DNA of 64,000 nt from Crambe crambe. Taxonomy: Eukaryota; Porifera; Demospongiae; Poecilosclerida; Crambeidae. The notes beneath the pieces were generated by a model. That model was not told where the DNA came from and did no database searches. It was given only the letters and a program-made list of their open reading frames with translations. The position numbers and the translations under genes are program-made. The stretch covers positions 2,046,001-2,110,000 of the forward strand of contig OZ004592.1 in NCBI GenBank assembly GCA_963924555.1, in the 5' to 3' direction. Below are positions 11,708 to 21,909 of this stretch, one piece after another (the first letter of the stretch is position 1; each line of letters opens with the position of its first letter).

Positions 11708-14700
11708 TTATTGTGCAGTATTGTGTTCATGTAGGAATATGTCAGTAGCCTGATGTAGGTCCTGGGGGGGGGGGGGGGGGGGGGGGGGGGGAATAAATAT
11801 AAATAAATGCCAGCATCAGCATCAGTGGAAACATGCAAGAATCATTAATTAGAAACTCTACTAGGCAGATAGTAAACTGTTAAGTAGTACAGGGGAACCC
11901 TCTGATTAAGTTTCAATTGGAAACCCAGCCTTTTGTCCTTTATAGAGAAAGCTATCCTCTTTTTGGAGGGTAGGTTTGTCCTCTTTCAGAGTTTCCTTTA
12001 TTGGAGGTTCACTGTACACCATTAGGTGCTATCTACCCACATATGGAAATCATTGGCAATTCATATCACACTCTCAGTAGCTACTTGATAATATCATAAC
12101 CAGTGGGAGATATAAATTTATAACAAAGGACTTACTTCCAGCAAACTTTCTCTCTCCCAGTTCATTCTGTGACGAAAGATGAGTTGTTCATACATAGAGA
12201 GAATACGTTCCATCTCCTCCATATTGCAACTCTTTGTCCCCTCAACGATCTTCTCAAATACATTCACCAACCCTTTCCTGTCAATAACTACCTTTGAGTC
12301 ACCTGGAGAAGAAATACTACACCTTTTCTGTCTGCTCCTGACAATAGAGTCCTTTTGATGGATCGATCCTTCATCCTCCTTATCACTCTTCGCTGGTGTT
12401 GCCATAGCAACAAGTGCTTCAGCAGCTGTCTTTACAGGAGTTGATGCTCGATACGCATGAATAGGTGTTAAAAGGCAGCTGTTGTCGTCCTTGTTGTACC
12501 TGAAATACACATCATTACCAAAGGAAGGAGTTCTATTCCGAGTTTGGCTCTTGCTCCTGCTACTGCTCCTACTCCAGTTTCTGTGCTTGCTCCTGCTTCT
12601 ACTCCTACTCCAGTTTCTGTGCTTGCTCCTGCTGCTGCTTCTACTCCACCTTCTGTGTTTGCTTCTGCTTCTGCTTCTACTCCGACTTTTACTCCTGCTC
12701 TTACTTCTGCTCTCACTCCTGCTCTTACTCCTGCTTTTACTTCTGCTTTTACTCCTGTGCTTTCTCATGGAATCGTCCCATGATCCGATTATCTGTCGAC
12801 GCACATGGGAGTTCACCCATTGGGTACCTGTAGCTGGATTATCATCTTCTTGATTAGAAGCCAAACCATTCTCACAACCATTCTCTGAACACTTATTTCC
12901 CGACGCCAAACCATTCTCACAACCATTCTCTGGACTTTTATTTCCCGATGCCACTTTTAGCTTGGAAGGACTGTAGTAAGGGAACCCCACCCCCTCGGGC
13001 CCCAGGCCTTGCTGACGTAAGCTCCTTCTTGGGGCATCATAGAGCTCAGCTCTAAGAGAGCCATCTCCATTATGTTGATTGTCAAGGGCCACTGAAGATT
13101 TGGACTCTTCCTTGATAAGGGAAGACTTTGAGCCTATGACAATACACAGTACCAGGGAAGGGGGAGTATTAATTATGGGTATACCCCTCAATTAGCTGAA
13201 AATAATGCACTCACACGTGTGCTTACCATTCATTCTGTTAAAACTTTTCTCAATATCTTCACATTGCTGTGGAAATGATAATTGCAAAGACATTAACTGC
13301 ATGCACTAATGAAGGGAAAAGAGTGTGACTCTCTCTTGAAGAAAGAAGAGTCGACCAAAGTTCTCTTCAGTTCTTTCTCCAAAACTGTCCTACTAGACAT
13401 CCCCTCCCCCCTCCTCGCACAAAACCAGTCTCCCTAAGGTAAGAACTATAGCACTTACTGCCTCAAAGTCCTCACTGAGTTGGTGGTCCAGGAAGGAGTG
13501 AGCCATGTCTTGGAGAGCCAGAGCTCTGTGTCTGAGGAGTCTGCTTTCAGAATCATGCTCTGGATTATACCTACACATAATATTGTACGAATGAACTATA
13601 GGAGAAGGTGCTCTAAGGAAAATTGATTTCTAATTCCTTATAAGAAACTCGTTATTCCTTATAAGGAAACTCAGTTTCATCAATTTCGTAATTCCTTATA
13701 AGGAAGCATTCTCCTGTTCCTTTTAAAATTCAAATATGTGATTCCTTATAAGGAAATATTTTATAAAGAAGCTCAATTCAGGACTCCTTTTAAGGAAACT
13801 CAAACTCTTCTTGCAGATTCCTTGTAAGGAAACTCAATTCCCCATAAGGAAACTTGATTCATAAGGAAATTTTATTTCCAGTACTAGGTATACTCCTGGA
13901 AATGAGACTCTGCCCTCTGTATTGAGAGGTTCTAAGACAGTGACTCACGCAAGGGCATTGATGGTAATCAGGTCCACATCAGCCACCCACTGCTTGGGGA
14001 GAGTGTAGTGGTGTTCGTCTATCTTCTTCATGATAGTGCTCAGGTCCATTGGCTCAGTGATAATGGAGTGATAGTCAGGGACCTGGTGGTGGCATACTGT
14101 TCAAACACTTAGCATAATAATAATAGGGAAATTTTTCTTTGCATTTGCTTGAATAACAACTGGTCAAAGGTCATTTCCAAATATTTTGAGGAAATGCTGA
14201 CCTTTTTCTTCCCTCCCTCCCTCCTTCCCCTCATCCCTGAAAATTGTAGCTATCCGCTGTGAGTACTTCACCTCATTAGGATCAACAGGTTTCACGAACT
14301 CCTTGAACTTTCTCTCAGCCAGCAGTTTGTTGGTGGCATCTCTGAGAAACACACGAAGCTCCCTTAAAACAGACTCCCTCTGCCGCACAATCTTGTCCAC
14401 CTCGTCTTGACTCAACTCTGGGGGGTTGGGAGGTGGGGCCACAGGCAGGTCCTCTAGGGGAACGTCTAGAAGAGAGAGAAAATAGAGTTCATACTTGTAT
14501 CTCTATTAATCTGAAATGAGAGACTTTTATGACCAACCCATTTACATATCTGGTCTTAGGTGTCATACTTTTGCATGGATAAATGCCCATGGGCCATTAC
14601 ATCCTTACCAGATATAAGCCTTGGTTTGCAAGGAGGATGCAAGAGAGGCTTATCCAGCAGCGTACTGCAAAAGAACTGTTTCCTCTGTTCCAGAGATGGA

Positions 14701-17700
14701 GGCACGACATTGAAACAACGAGAATCCGACTCTCGGAAGAAGTCCTTCAGATTGGAGGGGAGGTCCTCCCAGGAGCACTCTGCAGTGGCCAGCACTAGGA
14801 GGGGGGTGGACGGAAGAAATGAAGAGAAGGAAGTCAGGAGGATCATCTGGAAGGTCGAGGAGGTCACCTCCCACCATGTGTCCACTCTTGGAAGGAACAG
14901 GATAGATGGAGTTATACGTCGTGCCTCACGCAAAATCTAGGATGTAAAAAAAACAAAAACAAAACAGGTGAATTGCAACTGTTTTAAGTGGATGGGGTGA
15001 AAAAGACGATTGTTACTGGGGCAGAACTTGAAGAGAAAAGTGAGTGGGTGCTTCAAGCTGTCAAAATCTAAGGCTACTTTGTTAGTAGAAAAATTTCATG
15101 ACGGTTCATACAATACACTGTACTGACCTGCGTGCATGCTTCTTCGGGGGACTTTGTTGAAATACCAAACAAACTTGCAAGATCCATGGTCTGCACAGGA
15201 AGATCCTCCAGGGCACGTAGAACGGCCGGTCCTAAGTACAAACTCTGACCCATGCCTCTCGGACCACAGAGGATCAGACGTGGTTGGTGGACAGCAGGAG
15301 GGGCGTGGGGGTGGGAGGACACTGTCAAGTATTGAGTGGATACAGGAGCTGGAGACATTGAGTTTCTAGCTTCAAGGATGCTTGCATGGTGACAGCCTTC
15401 ATCACCAGATTGTGATTGATCATACGAGAGTTCCGTTAGGTCAAAGAAGATGTTTCTCAGATTGTCAGGGTGGTCGTGTTTTTCGAATAACTGGGCATAC
15501 GCTGAAGGAGAATGCTTGTCATTCCTCCCTCTTTTGGCTTTCTTGCTCGTTGCAGATCGACTTAAAAGGCGGTTGTTAACAATAGAGTGATTTTTGGTGA
15601 CGGAGGTGGCATCACCTGACCAGTTGCCAACAGTGGAGTACATATTACGAGCTTTGTCAAAGACAGAGATGTAGGAACTGGACCTACGAGTGGAAGCAAC
15701 CCTATTCCTCAAACGTGGGCCTTCCAATGGTGACTCGTCATCGTATTGAGACATGTGACCATTTCCCAACCTGCCGTTTTTAGCATCAACCGACTGAGAG
15801 CGTCTCTGTGAAGATGGCGATGCCTTCAATTCTTGTATCCTGTTCTCGATCATAGCAATGGTGTCCACCTCGTGATCCAGGAAGCACTTGAGCTCACACG
15901 CTGCCCTGCACACCAGATCCCAAGCTGGAGGGAAGATGAAGCTGATCAAGTTGAGGATAGATTGTAACGATTGGAGGAGAAGTGGTCGCACATGTTCAGG
16001 GAGACTCAGTGCTGAAGCGGTGTCTGATCTCTGAGCCGTGGGTATGATGGCTTTGAGAGCATTGTGGAAATCGGTGGCAGTCACGTTTATCTTGCTGACG
16101 TCCAGTAGCAACTTCTCTGTGGTGTTGTAGATCTGAGGATACCGACGCCTGAGGGCAAAGAGAGCTGCCTCGGCACAGAGGGAGCGGAGGTCGGCCCCGC
16201 AGTAACCCACCGTGTGGTTGGATAACTCTGAGATGAAGGTGTCCTTCAGCCTTGGGCTCCAATCTCGTGTGTGGATGGAGAGAATACTGTGACGATCCTA
16301 AGGGGGACAAGGGGAGAGAGGGAGGGGGAGTAGAAGAGTTGATCTTGGAGTACTAACACTAACAGATATGTAGCCATTATGAGAGCAAAGTAGGGACGAC
16401 TTAATGTGCCAAAAAGTAAGGAAAGAATGCATGACACTACATCAAGCCATTACTCATAATTATCTCCCTAATTGCTCCATACATACATACATACATACAT
16501 ACATACATACATACATACATACATACATACATACAAATAAACAACAAACAAATATACATACATACATACATACATACATACATACATACATACATACATA
16601 CATACCTTTCTAGATGGTAGTGGGAAAATGAACTCTCTGTCGAACCTCCCAGGTCTCCTGAGTGCAGGATCAATGGCATCGATTCTATTAGTGGCTCCGA
16701 TAACGACTATCTCCCCTCGACTGTCCAGTCCATCCATGAGGGCAAGTAGGGTAGACACTATTGAGGAGTGGATCTGGTCTTGACGACTAGAACGAACGGG
16801 GGCTAACCCATCTATCTCATCAAAAAAGATAATTGATGGTCGAACTTGAAATGCCTACAAAATCATACAATAGGTAAGGGGTCTATACAGCAACAAACTC
16901 AATTGTAAGATACCTGATCAAATAAGAGCCTTAGCTGCCTCTCTGACTCTCCTACCCACTTGCTCAGACAGTCAGCTCCTTTTCTCATGAAGAAGGCAAC
17001 CTTCTTGCCTCCCTTGGAACACTCATTGGCCAGCGCTCTCGCCACGAGGGTCTTGCCACACCCAGGGGGCCCATGAAACAGTACCCCACGTGGAGGGTTG
17101 ATCTGAAAACGCTCGAAAATCTCCGGATACAAAAGAGGGAATATAATCATCTCCTTGAGCGCCCTGATGTGCTTTGTGAGGCCACCAATCGAGTCAAAAG
17201 TGACTGAATGATCAACGCTCATTGGATTAATGTCAGCCAGGCTTGCTCCAATGCGGATGCGATCTCGCCGCACTCCCTGTGCAATGTCATCAGGGTCAAA
17301 GTTCATCGGGAGGCAATGTGACCTAGCCTTGGCCATGCTACGAGCCTTCCGTCGCCGAAATCTACCCTCATCAGAATCAGACTCTGAACAGAAAGAGAGG
17401 GAAAGAACAATAATATCTTGCTCTTTCTCTTTTCAAGAAAGTAGTTGCCCATAGGGCCATACTATTGTGCTCATCAATTACAGCATTGAGAACAGAGTAC
17501 AGTTTCTCCCCCTCTAGCTCTCCAGCTCACCTGATGTTGATGATGAAGAGGTGTCACAGTGAGCTTGTCTGATCCTTGAGTCTTTCCTGCTGCTGTGACT
17601 GGTCTGGCGGGCTAGGTAAGCCCTGGGAGCAGCCGACCGGGCCTTGGACCTGTAAGAGGTCCGACGCTTGCGACCACTCTTTTTTGGTGGAGTGTCACTT

Positions 17701-20149
17701 TCTACAACCTGAAGCAGTGCATAAAACACATTGTTTGAACTAATGGCTACAGAACTACAGCAAATTGGACAAGATTTACAATTTTGTAGCTTTTTTACAC
17801 TATTTTGTGTTATGATATCTTATTTGACCATAATGAAATAGGGTACCACTCCTTTCAGGCAGTCTAATAAGAAAAAAAGGAAAATTGCTCTCTGAACTGA
17901 AATGAAAACTCATACAGTCTTGATAACAGAGTTTAACATTTCCAAACACTTTTAAAAGGTGGTTCACTCACATGATGAACAGGCCGTACATGGTAGATGA
18001 CAGGCTGCCTTTTCCGGAGGTTGTAGTACCCTCCTTCCTCTGTCTCGTCGTCATCCTCTTCAAATTCAGTCTCCACCTCCTCCTCTTCTTCGTCGCCCCC
18101 TTGGTAAAACAAAATGATAACAGTAAACTTATAGTCAAGGCTAACAGAATACCATGCAAAACAATAACAACAACAACTAAACAAACAAAGATATTTGTGA
18201 AGTCTTGGGCTCCCTCAGTGTAGTCCAATATTGCCATCTACTGTCCGAAAGGAATATGGGATCCTTTATAATCATAAATAGAATACTAGGGGATATTCAC
18301 ATGCTAAGGGTATGTTACAACCCTTGAAACAAATGTCTTGATTAGAGCCAGGTGTCTTTATCTCAGGATAATTTATAAGTGTTTTGGATTTCAGGGTGTC
18401 CACATTGAAGGGCCCAGCAGCATTCAAAAAAGTCAAGGGGCATGACTGTTTAATTTCCTTTCCTTAATCTTTGCCACTACGATAGGAGGATTAACAGCCT
18501 AACCTTTTTTGTCTGCACTGCCTTCAGTCTGCTTCTTCTTGTCCGAGGGTTTGCTGGAGGAAGTGGCGGTGCTGGCACTGGCACTGGTAGTGGAAACAGA
18601 TGGAAGACTGTCACGTTTCATCCGGGGACTGCGACGACGGTTGACACGACTTGGGGACAGCAGCTTCTCATATGGCTCCATCTCATCCTGATAAATTGAC
18701 ACAAATTGATGTCTTAATTTATGTTTTCAAGGATAGTGCTGAAAGTTAGAGTTTCTACTGTGAAAATTTAAAAGAGCATTGGATATCTCACTGCATAAAC
18801 AGCCCACATGACAGATTCATTGTTGTACAGGGAGCCCATCAGTCTCACCTCTGATGTGAGAGGGTAGTTCTGGCGAATCTGCTTGTCCATCTCTGAGACA
18901 TTGAAGGTAGCAAAAAGGAGCCTCTTCTCTCGCTTGCTACGGCGGAGAGGAAATCTCTCAGAGTTCCCATAAGGATGGAGTATCATGTGACGACGCTTTA
19001 CTGAACCCGGAGATCTGGAGTGAGTGCACATAACCTTCAGCTCAAGACCCCAAAAAAATTTTTTTTGTCTAACCACAATGTTTATACCACATCCACTTAG
19101 TGAAATAAGGTTGGTTACCCAATGCATAAGTGGTGGCAGAAAACAAACAAAAAAAAAGTGGGTTGGCAAGCATTACCCTTTCAACTTCCTCTTTCTTCCT
19201 CTTCTCTTTGTCAGGGCTTCTTCTTCTGCTTCGTCTTTTGTATTTCCACCATCTTCTTCAACGTCCGTTTCATCTTTGACTTCCACACTTCTGCCAAAAT
19301 GTCTGTTAAATGAGATACACATATATAAGCGAGAGACAGGTAACCTCACACCCCAGCAATGAACAGTTTCGGTGTATGTGTGCCTGCAAGATATAACTAA
19401 CATACCATAGGGCAGGAGGTCAACTCCCAATTGGCTACACATCCACATGGATAAACTAGCCCTTATATTGGGTCTGTCGTCACGTGAAAAATGGTCCGAT
19501 GGACCATTTCTTGTAATAAAAGCAGTCCGCCCAGACAAAAACTTGCGATGAAATTGGTCCCCCAGTGCGAAGTTTGGTCCGGCCCACGTTAGAAGTCCAT
19601 GTTGTATCTAGAAGCGGTTTGCTGGATATACTGGAAGCGGTGTACTGGTAGCTAGCCCTTCCCCTAGCCCCTAGCCCTAGCCAAGCCCTTTGGCCATACA
19701 ACCCTAGCCTTGGAGTTACGAAATACACACCACACCAGTAACTCCATACACCTAGGTGTGGTCACAATACCGTGTGAAAACAACCTCCGTACCCCTAGGT
19801 GTGGTCACATGACCACTATAGCCCTAGCCCTAGCCCTAGCCAAGCCCTTTGGCCGTACAACACTAGCCTTGGAGTTACAAAATCCACACCACCAGTAGCT
19901 ACCATTGACGGACCACTTTTATCAGTGAAGGACCATTTTTATTGATAAAAATAGTCCGACCGGACTGAAAATAATAGTCCGGGTGGACCAATTTTGGCTG
20001 GATCAATTTGTAACAGGTCTCCCACACACACTAGTGGTGCACTTCAAACCCAGCTGAGCAGCTGGAGTGGGTATTATGGGTACACAGTATCCTGTCATCA
20101 CTTACCGACGAGATGAGCGCCTTCTACCAAGAGTTTTGTCTCTATCCAT
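11708..20149 (-). CDS. ATAD2: ATAD2-like AAA+ ATPase with bromodomain
   Basis: Sixteen exons join in frame to 1543 aa: 20106-20149, 19177-19302, 18792-19014, 18504-18687, 17972-18099, 17531-17708, 16914-17383, 16606-16854, 15128-16297, 14609-14936, 14272-14465, 13949-14082, 13459-13570, 13227-13266, 12136-13133, 11708-11761. Order: acidic/basic N-terminus with the family motif [11 protein letters not shown]1 with Walker A GPPGCGKT, Walker B IIFFDEID, sensor GATNR and RRPGRFDRE; degenerate AAA2 (GPRGMGQS); bromodomain with the acetyl-lysine-binding Asn in NALAYNPEHD. ATAD2 binds acetylated histone H4 and acts as a chromatin ATPase. A Ser-Arg repeat (12548-12774) follows the bromodomain and is absent from the vertebrate proteins I know. 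The last exon (17 codons) is inferred from a perfect GTAAGT donor at 12135. The third exon could instead end at 18849. Confidence 0.93.
11762..11791 (-). repeat. Poly-G tract forming a poly-C splice acceptor
   Basis: About 27 G on the + strand. On the coding strand this is poly-C ending directly in CAG before the proposed last ATAD2 exon, so it occupies the polypyrimidine-tract position. Confidence 0.6.
12548..12774 (-). repeat. RS-repeat coding tract in ATAD2
   Basis: Internal coding repeat giving [19 protein letters not shown] and [12 protein letters not shown] units, about 75 residues. Resembles the RS domains of SR splicing proteins. Long frames in the other phases are shadows. Confidence 0.85.
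13636..13870. promoter_or_regulatory. Cluster of palindromic CArG-like boxes in ATAD2 intron
   Basis: CCTTATAAGG occurs at 13657, 13694 and 13744, CCTTTTAAGG at 13786, and near matches at 13636 and 13820, each usually inside TTCCTTATAAGGAA. This is the SRF/MADS CArG consensus CC(A/T)6GG. It may equally be a decaying tandem repeat. Confidence 0.4.
16479..16604. repeat. (CATA)n / (TATG)n microsatellite
   Basis: Two long ATAC arrays separated by a short AACAAA-rich spacer in an ATAD2 intron. On the coding strand the array starts directly at the 5' splice site, so the donor GTATGTATG is itself part of the repeat. Confidence 0.95.
19486..19995. repeat. Repeat-rich intron 1 of ATAD2, possible inverted-repeat element
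   Basis: Contains AAAAATGGTCC near 19487 and its reverse complement GGACCATTTTT near 19929. In between is a direct duplication of a block of about 80 bp (CCCTAGCCCTAGCCAAGCCC..., near 19672 and 19828) and two copies of CCTAGGTGTGGTCAC. A short non-autonomous DNA element is plausible but not shown. Confidence 0.4.
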
Positions 20150-20477
20150 TTCACACTCTCACTGCAGACTCTCCTTCAGCTGTTGACTTCAATTAAAGCC
20201 CATCAACTCTAACAGACGCTAACTCTTCTTGGAGCGATAAAGATTAATTGTGAACTCAATTTGAGTTGGACCCAGTCTTCGACTTGTTCTGCTCTGGCTA
20301 AAACTCTTGCTGCCAAGCTGCAGCTAATCGGGCCGACATAAAAACCGGGCCCACCAAAATTAAAATTCGGCGGGAATTTCCTGTAAGGGAAGGATCGTCA
20401 TTAAAGTAAGGTTCGTAAGATGACGTCATGATATGACTCAAAGGTCAAAGTGCTATAAAATTATATCTATATTGAAA
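20150..20477. promoter_or_regulatory. Divergent promoter region ATAD2 / ACOT13
   Basis: The start codons are 328 bp apart and point away from each other. Contains TGACGTCATGATA (near 20421), a palindromic CRE-like TGACGTCA. Function inferred from arrangement. Confidence 0.5.
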
Positions 20478-21132
20478 ATGGCACAGTCAATGACATCAAT
20501 GTTGCAGAAACTTAATAGAAGTTTTGGAAGTAAAGGATTTGATAAATTTTTGACAGCTGTGAGGAGAAGAATCATCCAGAGTATGATTGTTAAATTTTAT
20601 TATACCACTCACAGATTAGAGTGGTCTCGGCTTCCAAAGGACAATGTGTGTGTGAAATGACTGTTGATGAATCCCACCTGAATCTTGGGGGGACTCTCCA
20701 TGGAGGGTGTACTGCGACCATAGTGGATAATGTCTCCACACTGGCTATTATGTCAACTGAAACCCATCCTGGGGTCAGCGTGGACATGAACATATCGTAA
20801 GAGATCACAGATACATATCAGACAGACTAAACGACAATAAGATCCTGAGAGCATTACAGTGGAACCCCTCTAGCATTTAAGCAGAGAGTATAATTATAGC
20901 AGTGGCATTTAGGATAGGCCTATTCCTATTGTAGCCCAGGGGAACACTGAATTACTGGATTGGCTTACTCTTCAGGTACTTGAGTGCTGCTAGAGCAGGA
21001 GATGTGTTGGAGATAAAATCGGAGTGTATAAAACCAGGTCAAAAACTTGCCACTGCTACTGTAGATGTGACAAGAAAGAGTGATGGGCGACTGATTGCCG
21101 TTGGGAGACAAACTAAATATGTTGACATATAA
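20478..21132 (+). CDS. ACOT13: ACOT13-like hotdog acyl-CoA thioesterase
   Basis: Three exons (20478-20558, 20615-20796, 20976-21132) join in frame to 139 aa; human ACOT13/THEM2 has 140. The hotdog signature is clear: NLGGTLHGGCTATIVDN, with Asn and Asp in the positions used for thioester hydrolysis, then HPGVSVDMNISYLSAARAGD and a final strand RLIAVGRQTKYVD. The family cleaves medium- and long-chain acyl-CoA as a tetramer, often at mitochondria. The ATG at 20478 gives the conserved MTSMLQKL-type N-terminus. Confidence 0.93.
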
Positions 21133-21194
21133 TGATTGTATACATACAAGCACACAAAATTTAATATCACGAGTCATTTTTTTTGTTTATTCTC

Positions 21195-21707
21195 CTAGTA
21201 TAGATATGGGCTCTGCATGAATTTGCTATAACTTATTGGTTTCTTGATTTCGTTTTCCCTTTCCTCCTTATGACCACTCCAAAACCACGACGATGTTATA
21301 GCTACCTCCTTTGTATCAAATGCTGGCAACACCAGCCTGAAGCTATTTCTTTCAGATTTGTTGTAACCAGGTCCACTATCGACTTTAGATGGAAGACTGA
21401 TGATGAAGGGTGATGGGCAGTGTCTTAAGTATATTGGTGTCCATGTATAGCCTTTTTGATTGGTGAATGCTCCCTCTTTGTAGTCATAAGTGTATCGACT
21501 TAGTGGAGCACTCAATGCCCTCTTACTGCTACTTAGGACTCTACAAGGTGTGGAAGATTCACTTGCCTGTGTCTTTAGTAATCGTAGATATGTTCCATTA
21601 GGGTGGGACTGGCTCTTAGCACTGCTTCTGTAGCAATATTTAATACCAGAATGAGTATTTCCAGAGGTTGCAGGTCTAACTTCCATCTTGAAGTCTCCAG
21701 CATGCAT
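21195..21707 (-). CDS. Unrecognised single-exon ORF, 170 aa
   Basis: Intact frame, 63 bp downstream of and convergent with ACOT13, and 202 bp upstream of the divergent phosphodiesterase gene. The composition is protein-like (Ser, Tyr, Pro, charged), with no membrane segment or known motif seen. It may be one exon of a larger gene. I cannot assign a function; its place in a gap of a dense region and its length support it being real. Confidence 0.5.
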   Translation of the reverse strand: MHAGDFKMEVRPATSGNTHSGIKYCYRSSAKSQSHPNGTYLRLLKTQASESSTPCRVLSSSKRALSAPLSRYTYDYKEGAFTNQKGYTWTPIYLRHCPSPFIISLPSKVDSGPGYNKSERNSFRLVLPAFDTKEVAITSSWFWSGHKEERENEIKKPISYSKFMQSPYLY

Positions 21708-21909
21708 GAGAGGTGTGATTTAAAAAGTTTTCATTTTGCAGCTAATTAGCACCGGACTTATTAACATTGACCAGCAGCTATAGATTGGCCCTTGCTACTT
21801 GCTGATGAAGAGTCATTATGCCTGAGGCTATGTTGCAGATGCTCAATGTTGTTTTTGTGCAGCTGCTGTTGGTTGGTTGGCAACGTCAACGAGATAACTC
21901 CAGCTGATA

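Noticed and set aside
12482-12853. Poly-Leu and Ala-Pro frames on the + strand
   Set aside because: Antisense shadows of the ATAD2 RS repeat.
16404-16758. Tyr-Ile-His and Cys-Met-Tyr-Val repeat frames
   Set aside because: Translation of the ATAC microsatellite in an ATAD2 intron.
19660-19880. CCCTAGCCCTAGCC strings as internal telomeric repeat
   Set aside because: The unit is CCCTAG, not CCCTAA, and only a few copies occur inside a larger duplicated block.
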